Below, one piece after another: positions 39,477 through 48,598 of a stretch of DNA of 64,000 nucleotides. Under the pieces are notes generated by a model. The model had not been told where the DNA came from, searched no databases, and saw nothing but the letters and a program-made list of their open reading frames with translations. This DNA is from Nonomuraea solani (lineage in GTDB: Bacteria > Actinomycetota > Actinomycetes > Streptosporangiales > Streptosporangiaceae). The stretch lies in contig NZ_FNVT01000020.1 of NCBI RefSeq assembly GCF_900108335.1, positions 62,001 to 126,000 on the forward strand, written 5' to 3'. How positions within the stretch are numbered: the stretch's first letter is position 1; each line of letters begins with the position of its first letter. Both the position numbers and the translations under genes were made by a program.

Positions 39477-40563
39477 CGGGCTGCGGCTGATGGTCTCGGT
39501 GGTGTTCGGCGCGCTCACGGCGCTGATCGAGCTGGTGTTCCTGCTGCTGACGCTGCCGTTCCTGGGTAATCCGAACACCGGCGCGACCGCCCGCCGCCTG
39601 TCCCGCCTGGAGGTCCGCCGCCTGCGACTGGACGTCACCACCCTCGACGCCCTGCAAAAGGGCGAAAAAGGCCGGCCCATCCGCTATCTGGCCGCTCGGG
39701 TGCCGGTGGGTGTGCTGGGCGGCCTGGTGATCGCGCTGCTCGTGTTCGGGCTGGTGACGGCGGCGCTGCTCGCGACGGCGTGGGGGCGCGGGCTGCCGTT
39801 CGACGGGATGACGCCGTCGGTGCCGCTGGTGGCGTACATCGGGGTCGCTGGAATTGTCCTGCTTTTTTTGGTCTTGTCGGGCTTGGCGGGCGTGCATGCG
39901 CTCGAACGCCGGCTGGCCGTGCGCATGCTCGGCCCCGACCCCACCGAGGTGCTCGAACGCAGGATCGCCGAGCTGGCCGAGAGCCGGGCGGGGATCGTGG
40001 CCGCCGTGGACTCCGAGCGGCGCAGGATCGAGCGCGACCTGCACGACGGGCTGCAGCAGCGGCTGGTCGCGCTGTCGATGCTGGTCGGCCGCTCCAAGCG
40101 CGGCCGCCCCGAGCTGCTGGAACAGGCTCACCAGGAGGCGCAGCAGGCGCTCGCCGAGTTGCGCGAGGTGGCCTGGCGGGTCTACCCGAGCGGGCTGGAC
40201 TCCCTCGGGCTGGGCGAGGCGCTGGCGGGGGTGGCCGAACGCTCCACCGTGCCGGTCCAGGTAGATTGCCGGCTGTCACGGCGGCCGCCGATGGCGGTGG
40301 AGACGGCGGCGTACTTCGTGGTGTGCGAGGCGGTCACCAACGCCGCCAAGCATGCCGCCGCCACGCTCATCACGGTCGACGTACAGGAGGAGGACGCCAC
40401 GGTGGTCGTACGGGTGCGCGACGACGGCGACGGCGGCGCGCTGGCGTCCGGCGGCGGCCTGTCGGGGCTGGCCAGGCGGGTCGCGGCGCTCGACGGCGGC
40501 TTCGCGGTGGACAGCCCGGAGGGCGGGCCGACGACGATCACGGCGGTGCTGCCGTGCGGGTGA
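39460..40563 (+). CDS. NarL/DesK-type sensor histidine kinase
   Basis: 367 residues. An N-terminal membrane sensor with three hydrophobic segments (LMVSVVFGALTALIELVFLL, LGGLVIALLVFGLVTAALL, LVAYIGVAGIVLLFLVLSG) encloses a short extracytoplasmic loop, so it probably senses the membrane itself. The phosphoacceptor helix reads RRRIERDLHDGLQQRLVAL with the His in DLHDG. The ATPase domain has VCEAVTNAAKHAAA (N box), VRDDGDGG and GGLSGLARRV. It overlaps dedA by 17 bases and its response regulator by 10 bases, forming a three-gene unit for membrane or lipid-carrier stress. Confidence 0.93.
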   Translation: MRTAADGLRLMVSVVFGALTALIELVFLLLTLPFLGNPNTGATARRLSRLEVRRLRLDVTTLDALQKGEKGRPIRYLAARVPVGVLGGLVIALLVFGLVTAALLATAWGRGLPFDGMTPSVPLVAYIGVAGIVLLFLVLSGLAGVHALERRLAVRMLGPDPTEVLERRIAELAESRAGIVAAVDSERRRIERDLHDGLQQRLVALSMLVGRSKRGRPELLEQAHQEAQQALAELREVAWRVYPSGLDSLGLGEALAGVAERSTVPVQVDCRLSRRPPMAVETAAYFVVCEAVTNAAKHAAATLITVDVQEEDATVVVRVRDDGDGGALASGGGLSGLARRVAALDGGFAVDSPEGGPTTITAVLPCG

Positions 40564-41198
40564 TCCTGGCCGAGGACTCCACGCTGCTGCGCGAGGGCCT
40601 GGTACGCCTGCTGCTGGAGGAGGGCCACGAGGTCCCCGCGGCCGTCAGCGACGGCCAGGCCCTGGTGACGGCGGTGGCCGAGCATCGGCCGGACATCGTG
40701 GTGGTGGACGTGCGCATGCCGCCGACCCACACCGACGAGGGGCTGCGGGCGGCCCTGGAGATCCGGCGCCGCTGGCCGGCGGTCAAGGTGCTGGTGCTGT
40801 CGCAATATGTGGAGAAGAAATACGCCACCGAGCTGATGAGCGCGGACGTCGAAGGCGTCGGCTACCTGCTGAAGGACCGGGTGGCGCAGGTGGGCGACTT
40901 CCTGGACGCGCTGGAGCGGGTCGGGGCCGGCGGGGCGGCGTTCGACCCGGAGGTGGTGCGGCAGTTGCTGGCCCGTACGACGCAGGTCGATCCGCTGGGC
41001 CGGCTGACGGCACGGGAGCGGGAGGTGCTGGAGCGCATGGCGCAGGGGCTGACCAACGCCTCGATCGCCCAGGAGCTGCACGTGTCGCAGAGCGCGGTGG
41101 AAAAGCACGTCAACTCGCTGTTCGACAAGCTGAGCCTGTCGCACGCGAGCGGCTACAGCCGGAGGGTGCTGGCGGTCCTCAGCTTTCTCAAGACCTGA
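40554..41198 (+). CDS. NarL/FixJ-type response regulator
   Basis: 214 residues. The receiver domain (residues 1-120) begins VRVILAEDSTLLREGL, with the phosphoacceptor Asp in DIVVVDVRMPPTHTDEG, the switch Ser/Thr in VLVLSQYVEKKYA and the Lys in GYLLKDRVAQ. The C-terminal LuxR helix-turn-helix reads LTAREREVLERMAQGLTNAS and ELHVSQSAVEKHVNSLFDKL. GTG at 40554 is inside the kinase 3' end, so translation is coupled. Expected to act on genes for membrane homeostasis with the DedA protein as a candidate target. Confidence 0.94.
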   Translation: MRVILAEDSTLLREGLVRLLLEEGHEVPAAVSDGQALVTAVAEHRPDIVVVDVRMPPTHTDEGLRAALEIRRRWPAVKVLVLSQYVEKKYATELMSADVEGVGYLLKDRVAQVGDFLDALERVGAGGAAFDPEVVRQLLARTTQVDPLGRLTAREREVLERMAQGLTNASIAQELHVSQSAVEKHVNSLFDKLSLSHASGYSRRVLAVLSFLKT

Positions 41199-41270
41199 GC
41201 GTTGTCCCGGCGTGATCTTCTGCCCCGATACCGGCTCCGCGCGCCCCACGGACATCCCGGGAGGAACCAG

Positions 41271-41522
41271 GTGGAGGCAAGGGGCCAGACAGCCGAGATC
41301 ATGATCGCTGAGGCCCGGAAGGCGTTCTGGGTCATGACCGGCTTCATCGCCGTCATCTGGATCCTGCAGATCTTCAACTGGCTCTCGGGCTACGCGCTGG
41401 GCAGGGAGTTCGCCCTGCGCGCGTGGGTCCCGGAGAGCCTGCCCGACATTCTCCGCTGCACAAGGAACTCGACGATCTCGGCCTCTGACCTCAAGAGGCA
41501 TTCTCGGCGTTCGCCGGGATGA
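41271..41522 (+). pseudogene. Truncated rhomboid-family protease
   Basis: From a GTG at 41271 with a good GGAGG site, the frame reads EARGQTAEIMIAEARKAFWV, GFIAVIWILQIFNWLSGYAL and LRAWVPESLPDI, the start of an actinobacterial rhomboid protease. At about 41450, where APFLH and the membrane core should follow, the sequence changes to unrelated residues and stops. Both catalytic Ser and His regions are missing, so a large internal deletion removed the active site. Confidence 0.7.
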
Positions 41523-41534
41523 TGAGGTGGCACG

Positions 41535-42476
41535 GTGACCACCTACGATGAGGCGGCTGTCCGACCCTTGACACTGGCGTGGGTGCGCCGGCAGCTGGAG
41601 GCCGGCGAACGGATCGTCAGAACCGCGGCGCTGCACGGCGGCATCACCGCCGAAATGCGGCGACTGACCATCGGCACGCGGGACGGAGCCACCCGTGACC
41701 TGGTGCTGCGGAGCTTCGTCGACCCGTTCTACGTGGCGCGCGCCGAGGACTCGCTGCACAGGGAGGCCGCTGCCCTGTCCCTGCTCACGGGGGCGGGCGT
41801 GCCGGCTCCGGAACTGGTCGCGGTTGATCCGGCCGCCGCGCAGTGCGAGTATCCATCGCTCCTCATGACACATCTGGCGGGCCGGACGATCTTCGACGAT
41901 GAGGGACTGGAGACGCGCGTCCCTCTGCTGGCCCGTCAACTCGTGGCGATCCACGCGCTGCGGCCCGCCGAACGGCCCCGGACGTATGTGACGCTGACGA
42001 CCGCCGACACCGTCGTGGTGCCCAAGGGCGCCGACGCGGCGGCATGGGCCGCGGCGATCAACGTGATCCGCAGGCCCGCGCCGCCCTATGAAGGACGATT
42101 CCTGCACCGGGACTTCCAGCCCGGCAACGTGCTGTTCGACCTGTCGCCCCGGATCACCGGCGTCGTCGACTGGGCGGCGACCTCCTGGGGCCCGGCGGAC
42201 CTCGATGTCGCGCACTGCTCCACCAATCTCGCGCTGCTGCACGGCCCGGCGTGGGGTCTGCGGTTCGCCGAGGCGTACGAGGAGGCCGGCGGGGTGCTGG
42301 CCGCGGCCGCGAGCGAGCGGCTGTACTGGCAGGTACGGGACGGGCTGGCGTGCTCAGAGGAGGTGCGGTCCGTGGCGCGGCCATGGCGTGCGGCAGGCAG
42401 GACAGAGCTGACGACGCGAGCCGTGGAGCAGCGGCTGGATGCCTATGTCACCGCCCTGATGGACCGTGCGCGATGA
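41535..42476 (+). CDS. Phosphotransferase (APH family)
   Basis: 313 residues with the full APH fold. The N-lobe includes TAALHGGITAEMRRLTIGT, the catalytic loop is RFLHRDFQPGNVLFDLSP with HxDxxxxN complete, and the metal site is ITGVVDWAATSWGPADLDVA. The last helices (YEEAGGVLAAAASERLYWQ) are usual for this group. Unlike the shorter phosphotransferase at 22.7 kb, all catalytic residues are present. Target unknown; homologues include macrolide and aminoglycoside kinases as well as metabolite kinases. GTG start at 41535 with GAGGTGG upstream. Confidence 0.88.
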   Translation: MTTYDEAAVRPLTLAWVRRQLEAGERIVRTAALHGGITAEMRRLTIGTRDGATRDLVLRSFVDPFYVARAEDSLHREAAALSLLTGAGVPAPELVAVDPAAAQCEYPSLLMTHLAGRTIFDDEGLETRVPLLARQLVAIHALRPAERPRTYVTLTTADTVVVPKGADAAAWAAAINVIRRPAPPYEGRFLHRDFQPGNVLFDLSPRITGVVDWAATSWGPADLDVAHCSTNLALLHGPAWGLRFAEAYEEAGGVLAAAASERLYWQVRDGLACSEEVRSVARPWRAAGRTELTTRAVEQRLDAYVTALMDRAR

Positions 42477-42710
42477 GGTTCGAGGGAACCGGCGGTCTGC
42501 GTGTGTGAGTGACCGACCGTGCTGCTCAGCTCGGCGCACCGCCCGCCCTGCGGTCAGGACCACGCCGTTGGCCGCCCGGACCAGGTCGTGGCCGGTGCGC
42601 AGCCGCAGGATCCGAGACATGAGCAGCCGACGAAAGCGTTCGTATTGACAATTTTATTTTTCGGTGGAAGTGTGAGGGCACCTCAAGAGCAGGCAGGGAG
42701 CTGACCCACC

Positions 42711-43256
42711 ATGAGAAAGATCGTCTCGGGGTTGTACATTTCACTCGACGGCGTCGTCGAGGCGCCGGAGACCTGGCACTTTCCATACCTCGACGAGGAG
42801 ATGCGCCAGGCGATCGGTGCGAACCTGGAGGCCGCGGACGCCATGTTGCTGGGCCGGCGCACCTACGACATCTTCGCCGCGCACTGGCCGCTGCAGGACA
42901 CGGACAAGGACCCCTTGGCGGCGACCATGAACGCCACCCCCAAATACGTCGTCTCCACCACACTGACCGACCCGGCCTGGGAGAACACCACCGTTCTGGC
43001 CGGCGACCCGCGCGCCGCGCTCGACGAGCTCCGGCGGCGGCCCGGCAAGACCATCGGCATCAGCGGCAGCGTCACCCTGGTGTCGTGGCTGCTGCGCGAG
43101 GGCCTGCTCGACGAGCTCAACCTGCTGGTGCACCCCATCGTGCTGGGCGGTGGCCGGCGCCTGTTCGAGGACGGGTTCGGCCAGATCCCCCTGACGCTCA
43201 CCAAGTCCGCCACCTTCGGCACCGGCGTGCTGAACCTGACCTACACGAGGGCCTGA
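42711..43256 (+). CDS. Dihydrofolate reductase/RibD-like family protein
   Basis: 181 residues. It matches the RibD C-terminal/DHFR-like family: IVSGLYISLDGVVEAPETW, MLLGRRTYDIFAAHWP, KYVVSTTLTDPAWENTTVL, IGISGSVTLVSWLLREGLLD and the LHPIVLGGGRRLFEDG segment. These use NADPH and reduce unknown substrates. The promoter is probably TTGACA (42645-42650) in an AT-rich island (42641-42665), with the ATG at 42711 following AGGGAG. A DUF3052-like gene follows after 2 bases. Confidence 0.92.
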   Translation: MRKIVSGLYISLDGVVEAPETWHFPYLDEEMRQAIGANLEAADAMLLGRRTYDIFAAHWPLQDTDKDPLAATMNATPKYVVSTTLTDPAWENTTVLAGDPRAALDELRRRPGKTIGISGSVTLVSWLLREGLLDELNLLVHPIVLGGGRRLFEDGFGQIPLTLTKSATFGTGVLNLTYTRA

Positions 43257-43258
43257 CC

Positions 43259-43660
43259 ATGACCACCAAGACCGTCGCCGACAAGCTGCTCATCAAACCC
43301 GGGACCACGGTGTGGATCTCCGAGGACGTTCACCGGCCGCTGGTGGAGCCGCTGCCCGAAGGGGCGCGCCACGTCGCGGACCTCAAGGAGGCGGGCGTCG
43401 CGGTGTTCTTCGCCGCCGACGCCGCCAATGCCCGGCGGCTGCTCGACGAGCACCGTGCCGTGCTCGCCGAGCCCGCCATCGTGTGGGTGGCCTACCCCAA
43501 GGGCAACCGATCCGACATCAACCGCGACACGCTGTGGCCGATCGTGGGGGAGTACGGGCTGCGCCCCAACGGCCAGGTGGCGGTGGACGAGGTGTGGTCC
43601 GCGCTGCGCTTCCGTCCGCTCAAGGAGGGCGAGCCCCCGTTCACGGGCGGCCGGAGCTGA
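43259..43660 (+). CDS. DUF3052-like small protein
   Basis: 133 residues that begin MTTKTVADKLLIKPGTTVWI and end ALRFRPLKEGEPPFTGGR. The central VWVAYPKGNRSDINRDTLWP and GEYGLRPNGQVAVDEVWSAL look like the single-domain family usually annotated DUF3052. Function unknown; members are often beside DHFR-like genes as here. The ATG starts 3 bases after the previous stop codon and the pair is certainly co-transcribed. Confidence 0.85.
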   Translation: MTTKTVADKLLIKPGTTVWISEDVHRPLVEPLPEGARHVADLKEAGVAVFFAADAANARRLLDEHRAVLAEPAIVWVAYPKGNRSDINRDTLWPIVGEYGLRPNGQVAVDEVWSALRFRPLKEGEPPFTGGRS

Positions 43661-43799
43661 GGCTCTCAGATCGGCGCGGCGAGTTCGCGTCCAGGTCGGC
43701 CTCCAGGCGCGCAATCGCTCTACCACCTCGCCGGCCAGGGACGGGTGTGCGTCAGCGCCAGCTACCGGCTACGGCAGCGCCCGTCGTCTACGCGGGAAC

Positions 43800-44237
43800 C
43801 ATGCCTTCGACCTGTGCCACTCAGTCCGCTTCGAGGCGATCCGCGATACGGACGACCTGCCCACCGTGATCGGTCGGGTGGCGTCGCTGGTCACCCGGCG
43901 GATCGTGGAAGGCTGCGGAAGCGGGCATCTCGGCCTGGAGTTCGCGGCCCGTGCGGGCCGCGACGAGCACACCAGGCAGGTTCTCACCCCGATGCGCCGC
44001 GACCAGCGCGAAGGAGCCGCCCGCTCGATCGCCGAAGTCGCCGAACGTACCGGCGTCCGCCCCGCCGTCGATCTCCACCAGGCCGCGCTCATCCTGCACT
44101 GCCTGACCAACGGCCTGGTCAACGAGCACATCGCCAATCCCGAAGCGGTCGACGCCGAGGCTGTGGAACGAGCGCTGACCGCCGTACTGACCTGCCTGCT
44201 GCCACCGCCGCCGAGCGACGACCCTCCGCGCTCCTGA
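43800..44237 (+). pseudogene. TetR regulator lacking its DNA-binding domain
   Basis: In-frame residues read AFDLCHSVRFEAIRDTDDLP, VIGRVASLVTRRIVEGCGSG, FAARAGRDEHTRQVLTPMRR and EVAERTGVRPAVDLHQAALI, then ALTAVLTCLLPPP. This is the C-terminal ligand-binding half of a TetR-family protein. The N-terminal helix-turn-helix is absent: upstream sequence carries only low-complexity residues in that frame. No start codon with ribosome site lies nearby. Probably decayed. Confidence 0.65.
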
Positions 44238-44545
44238 TCGCGAACGTGACTATCCCGCAGATCGTGTTCGAGCGCATGCTCTTGGAAGTGGCGAGTGGGT
44301 GGGCGTGGCCGAGCAGATGACGATGGAAGCGCGCTCCCCACAGCTGTGCTCCACCCTTTCAAGACCGTTTTCGGATTTTTCAGCGCAGCGGGGTGGATGT
44401 CCTGTCCCAGGTGCCGCGGCATGACGTGAGCCGTCAGGATCCGCCGCCCGCCGGCGTTCCGCATGCTCCGAGGATGCGGAACACATGCCAGGATTTCCGG
44501 GAAGACCGCGTCATATGAGGATGACGCGGCCGGCGGAGGAGGCAT

Positions 44546-45274
44546 GTGGACGAGAGCGTCTCGATGGCCCGGCTGGTCGGCCGCCTGGAAGCGGTGGTGA
44601 GCGAGCTGCGCGGCATCCCGGTCGACGTCGAGCGGCTGGATGACGACGAGCTCGTACGCCGGGAGATCGCGAAGGTCGTCCCCGCGGCCGGCGAACTGCG
44701 CGCCCTGCACCCGCTGTACGTGTCGGCCGAGAAGGGGTCCGAGGAGCGGGCGAGCAGGCGCAGGGTGCTCGACGCCCTGGATCGCGGGATGAAGATGCGC
44801 ACGATCGTCCACGTCAGCGTGATGGACGACCCGAACAAGGCGGCCCGGATCAGGCACCTGCACGCCGCCGGTGACCTGCACCGGGTCGTCGACGAGCCGA
44901 TCCAGCAGCTGCTCATCTTCGACCACGCCGTGGCGTTCCTCCGGCTGACCCCGTTCGCCTATGCGCCAGGCACTCTGGTCATCAGGCAGCAGGGGCTGCT
45001 CACCGCTCTCGTCGACCTGTTCGAGCGGACCTGGGCCAGGGCCAGGGAGGTCAACGAGCCGACGCACAGTCTGAGCGCCCGTGAGCGCGAGGTGCTCGCC
45101 CTGATCGCGGAAGGTCGCTCCAACAGCGCCGTGGCCCGCGCCCTGTCGATCACGGAGGCGGCCGTCGGCAAGCACGTGGCCAGTGTGTTCGCCAAGCTCG
45201 ACCTGCCCGACACCGCCGACGACAACCGGCGGGTGCTGGCGGTGCTGACCTATCTGCGCGGCGTGGTGAAGTAG
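44546..45274 (+). CDS. LuxR-type regulator with TrmB/PLD-like N-terminal domain
   Basis: 242 residues. The N-terminal 150 residues are a helical-plus-sheet region (RLVGRLEAVVSELRGIPVDV, KMRTIVHVSVMDDPNKAARI, LRLTPFAYAPGTLVIR) as in single-protein LuxR regulators that carry a PLD/TrmB-like sensor rather than a receiver. The DNA-binding domain is LSAREREVLALIAEGRSNSA followed by RALSITEAAVGKHVASVFAK. GTG at 44546 has GGAGGAGG 4 bases upstream. Signal and targets are unknown; no cognate kinase is expected. Confidence 0.87.
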   Translation: MDESVSMARLVGRLEAVVSELRGIPVDVERLDDDELVRREIAKVVPAAGELRALHPLYVSAEKGSEERASRRRVLDALDRGMKMRTIVHVSVMDDPNKAARIRHLHAAGDLHRVVDEPIQQLLIFDHAVAFLRLTPFAYAPGTLVIRQQGLLTALVDLFERTWARAREVNEPTHSLSAREREVLALIAEGRSNSAVARALSITEAAVGKHVASVFAKLDLPDTADDNRRVLAVLTYLRGVVK

Positions 45275-45761
45275 CGCCGCCAAGGGCGGCCCGCCCCGAT
45301 GGTTAATGCCTGACGCTGTCGGGGATCTTCGTGGCGCGAAAGGATCAGCCGGTTTCGCGCCATGCGCGTGGCCGAGGATGCCCTGCCGGTCCAGGAGGCC
45401 CTGGAGCTTGGTGGGTGGCCGTCGCGGTCGAACACGGTGCCCTCGCGGGAGCGCCGGGTGATCTTCTCTTTGACCGGGCCGATCAGGCTGATCTTGTGCT
45501 CGCGTACCGCGCGGTCGCGCAGTCACCTCCATGTGGCAAGTTCGTCTCTCAGCGTTACATCCGGCTCCGCCCTCTGTGGCCTACCTGGTACATATTGGCC
45601 TCGAAAATAGTCGTTCGCACAAGCGTCAGCTCGCCCAAACGCTTTCGGCATGTCGCCGAGCTGTGGAGACGACATGTCCCGGGCGCGCACGGCTTGTCAG
45701 GTCGACCATGCTCAAGAGCTGGCCGATCACCGGATTTCCGACAGCGTCAGGCACGTGCCGG
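45275..45761. other. Poorly coding stretch between LuxR and YCII genes
   Basis: No gene recognised. A minus-strand frame at about 45430-45520 reads LRDRAVREHKISLIGPVKEK then ITRRSREGTVFDRDG, which has protein-like composition and may be a fragment of a larger gene, but no family was identified. The rest has mixed base composition and many stops. Confidence 0.4.
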
Positions 45762-46109
45762 TCAGGACGGCGCATCCCAAACTGGCCGAATCTCGATGCC
45801 CGCACCTAGGGGACAGTGGCGGGCGATCTTCTCGGCTTCGTCCAGGTTGGCGCATTCGATGACGTAAAAGCCCGCCAACTCCTGATCTAGCGCCACGAAC
45901 GGCCCAGCGGCGGAGACCGGCCCCTGCTGGGAAGGGCGCAGTGTCCTGGCCTCGCTTGCCGGCTTCACGGCCTGCGCCGAGAACGCGATGCGCTGTTCTC
46001 TCAAGTGTTGGGCGAAGGCTGCGTGCTCGGCGAGCGCTGCCTCCATCTCCTCACTTGAGACCGACTCCCAATAGTCCTTGGGGTCGAACAACAGCAGTGC
46101 GAATTTCAT
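45762..46109 (-). CDS. YCII-family protein
   Basis: 115 residues with the YCII/DGPF-type fold: MKFALLLFDPKDYWESVSSE, QHLREQRIAFSAQAVKPAS, GPFVALDQELAGFYVIECA and LDEAEKIARHCPLGAGIEIR. The C-terminal strand IEIRPVWDAPS is typical. Small enzymes or ligand-binding proteins, sometimes partners of ECF41 sigma factors elsewhere. ATG at 46109; an in-frame TTG directly precedes it. No clear ribosome site, so a leaderless message is possible. Confidence 0.88.
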   Translation of the reverse strand: MKFALLLFDPKDYWESVSSEEMEAALAEHAAFAQHLREQRIAFSAQAVKPASEARTLRPSQQGPVSAAGPFVALDQELAGFYVIECANLDEAEKIARHCPLGAGIEIRPVWDAPS

Positions 46110-46199
46110 CAAATCAGTCTGACAGGAGCGAGTATCGATGACAAGTTCGAATATCTGGCTGACCGATACAGAGACACCCTCTCGACGACCGGACGCTCG

Positions 46200-46778
46200 T
46201 CAGTGGAGGGAAGGGCGGTAGACGAGTTCCTGGGTGTGGCCGTCGAGCGTTCGGCTTTCGAGCAGTTCGAGGTCGAAGTCGCCCGCGCCTGCGAGGATTG
46301 GGCTGGTCCCGGTCCGTCCGGAGATGACGGGGAAGATCGTCACCTGCAGGCGGTCGACAAGGCCGGCGGCCATCAGTGTCCGGTTCAGCGACAGGCTGGC
46401 CTGTGAGCGCAGCGGCACGTCCGATTCCTGCTTGAGCCGGGCGACGATGTCCACGGCATCTCCGCTCACGATGGTCGCGTCCGGCCAGCCGAGGGTGTCC
46501 TGCAGCGTGGAGGACACCACCGTCGCCGGCATTCGCATCGTCCGGACGTTCCACTCATCGAGCGTGTTGGGATCGATGCCCGAGGACATGATCTGAGCGG
46601 TCTCCCGGAAGGTGGTGGCCCCGAAGACCATCCGCTGCTCGGTGGCGAACAGGGCTGCGCGGTGCTTGAGCAGTTCGGGGCCCTGCTTGCTCCAATAGCC
46701 TCCCCAGTCAGCGCCCTCGGAGTAGGAGCCGTAACCGTCGAGCGTGGAGAAGACGTCCCAGGTGTAGACGGCGGTCAC
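46200..46778 (-). CDS. DHFR/RibD-like family protein
   Basis: 192 residues. VYTWDVFSTLDGYGSYSEGA opens the fold, followed by RMVFGATTFRETAQIM, MRMPATVVSSTLQDTLGWP, SQASLSLNRTLMAAGLVDRL and VTIFPVISGRTGTSPILAGA, the usual RibD-like order. The GTG at 46778 is chosen because AAGGAAGAAGG precedes it; an upstream in-frame ATG at 46808 has no such site. It is the second member of this family in the window but not a near duplicate. Substrate unknown. Confidence 0.87.
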   Translation of the reverse strand: MTAVYTWDVFSTLDGYGSYSEGADWGGYWSKQGPELLKHRAALFATEQRMVFGATTFRETAQIMSSGIDPNTLDEWNVRTMRMPATVVSSTLQDTLGWPDATIVSGDAVDIVARLKQESDVPLRSQASLSLNRTLMAAGLVDRLQVTIFPVISGRTGTSPILAGAGDFDLELLESRTLDGHTQELVYRPSLH

Positions 46779-47095
46779 TTCAGTTGCCTTCTTCCTTGTA
46801 GCGGTCATCGGAACGACCGGTCGCTCTCGGCTGTTGGTGGGTCGCGGGCACGATCAAAGCGTCGGAGCTATTGATTTTGACCTACGGAGATGCGCCTGAC
46901 CAGGGCGGCGACCGGACATTATGCGGACTTGGGAGGGCAACCAAGGCGCGTGGCGGACCCGACCAACTCCTGGACCGACAACCGCCTGCCCAGGCTCTGG
47001 CGGTAGCTGGAATCGATCGGGTCCAGCGTGCCGAGCAGGTGCATCGTCTTGTCGCTACGGCCGTACTCGGCGAACGCCTGCCCAGCGGCCACCCG
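46779..47095. other. Non-coding stretch before the transposase fragment
   Basis: No gene is identified. A minus-strand frame near 46915-47050 reads HLLGTLDPIDSSYRQSLGRR and LSVQELVGSATRL, protein-like but unassigned, possibly from the same mobile element as the transposase remnant next to it. Confidence 0.35.
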
Positions 47096-47495
47096 ATGCG
47101 GCCGCGCCTGTATCCCTCCGACACCCCCGACGCCGAGTGGCTCCTTCTGGAGCCCTTACTACCGGACGCGCACGGCTGGCCGACCGGAAAGCACCACCGC
47201 CGCGACGTCGTCGACGCGATCACATACCTGGTCGGCAACGGCCGCAAACGGCGGGCTCTGCCTGCGGATTTTCCGCCATAGGAGACGATCTACGGCTTCC
47301 TTCACCGCTGGGCCAAAGCCGGGGTGGTGGCCTCCATGACCAGCTCCGCCGTGCGATCCGGCTGCGCGGGACGCCGCCCTAACCCTGTCGCCGGCGTCAT
47401 CGACTCGCGGTCGGTGCGAGCCACGGCCACCGTCACGGGGCGTTCGCGCTCTTACGACGCGGGCAAGAGGGCCGCAGGGCGGCAATCACCTTGAT
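47096..47495 (+). mobile_element. Degenerate IS5-family transposase fragment
   Basis: From ATG 47096 the frame reads RLYPSDTPDAEWLLLEPLLP and GWPTGKHHRRDVVDAITYLV, the N-terminal DUF4096 part of IS5-family transposases. A stop codon (47279-47281) interrupts it. After that come ETIYGFLHRWAKAGVV, another frame change, then VAGVIDSRSVRATATVTGR and SYDAGKRAAGRQ, the first catalytic Asp region. The last two thirds of the DDE domain is missing. No terminal inverted repeats were found. Confidence 0.8.
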
Positions 47496-47654
47496 GACGT
47501 GCCGCCTGACCAGAATGGCCTCCACCGGGCCTGGAACCGACGACCGGCCCCGGCACAAGCCGCCTGACGTCACCCGGAATGAGTACCAGGCCGGGGGCCG
47601 ATCCTTGCCGCCCGGAGGTCGGGCGGCAAGAACACAGTGATCACCAGTGAGGGA

Positions 47655-48056
47655 TCAAGAATTGCCCTCTGCCAACTCTATGAACCGAGAGGTCAACTCC
47701 TGACCGCGCTGCCGCAGTTCATCTGGTACGTCGGCTCGCTGCGCAACGTCCTGCGCCAACTGCGCTGACGCTGCGATGACCTCGACCCGATCGGCTGTCG
47801 TGATCAGCGGACTCTCTGAGACCTTGAGCTGATCGGCAACCGTTTGAAAATTCTGAAAGAGCGGGGTGAGGAAGTTCCCGGCGATGTTGAGCGCCTCCGG
47901 CGTCAGCTCGTTGACGATCTTCGGGTCGCGGGGCTCGTCGAATACGTCGTCGTAAAGCTCCGGATCGATCCCTTGGCTCTCGTGCAACTGACGGGCGACT
48001 TGCTCGGCGGACGCAGCCTCGCCGGCACCACCCGTGAAGACGTTCTTGTAGGACAT
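47655..48056 (-). CDS. Small acidic protein of unknown function
   Basis: 133 residues, unrecognised. It opens MSYKNVFTGGAGEAASAEQV and contains LYDDVFDEPRDPKIVNELTP and NIAGNFLTPLFQNFQTVADQ. The composition is acidic and helical with no Cys, signal peptide or membrane segment. The start codon has a full AGGAGGGAAA ribosome site 8 bases upstream, the best in this decayed region, so the gene is probably expressed. It is flanked by fragments on both sides and may be an orphan accessory gene. Confidence 0.6.
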   Translation of the reverse strand: MSYKNVFTGGAGEAASAEQVARQLHESQGIDPELYDDVFDEPRDPKIVNELTPEALNIAGNFLTPLFQNFQTVADQLKVSESPLITTADRVEVIAASAQLAQDVAQRADVPDELRQRGQELTSRFIELAEGNS

Positions 48057-48598
48057 GGAGTTTCCCTCCTGATCCGCTTCCCAAGGCCGGCCCTAGCACG
48101 TCGATCTCGTTGCCGATGGTGCGCCCGCATCAGGGTTCGCGCAAGGGCTCCGCGCACCGGGAAACATGGTGGGCCGAACCTTTCGCGCAAACCCAGCACA
48201 CGACCCTCCGAAGAAGATCAACAAAGGATCTGCACTTGGATACGTGAGCCGAAGCACGGTAGTCGCAACCGCAGGACCTGCGCGGACGGTAAAGGGCGAA
48301 TTCGGCGTGTCCTGGCCGTATGGCAGAGGAACGAGACGCCGTGGGTGGTTTGTGGTCGCATCGCTGCTCGTAGGTGGACCTCCGGATGCGGGTGCCCGTC
48401 GACTCCGGCAGGCAGGGGCCGGCGCAGGAGCGCCACCATTGACGAGCTCCTGCGCGGCCCCACCATCAGCGACCCGACTCGTCGGCTTCCTCACCGGCCG
48501 CGACACCACGGCCGACCGGGAATGGCAGGGTCGCTCATCGACCTGCTCAGGTGCGCCATCGCAGAGCTGTGCCACCGCCTCCGCACAGTTGGCCGAAA
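48057..48598. other. 542-base stretch without a supported gene
   Basis: No gene family identified on either strand. One plus-strand frame near 48525-48608 reads AGSLIDLLRCAIAELCHRLR but has no start or context. Moderate GC content and scattered stops suggest old, decayed sequence. Confidence 0.4.

Noticed and set aside
42354..42620. Minus-strand frame opening MSRILRLRTGHDLVRAANGV
   Set aside because: The first 30 residues look protein-like, but the rest runs antisense into the phosphotransferase; no ribosome site and no family.
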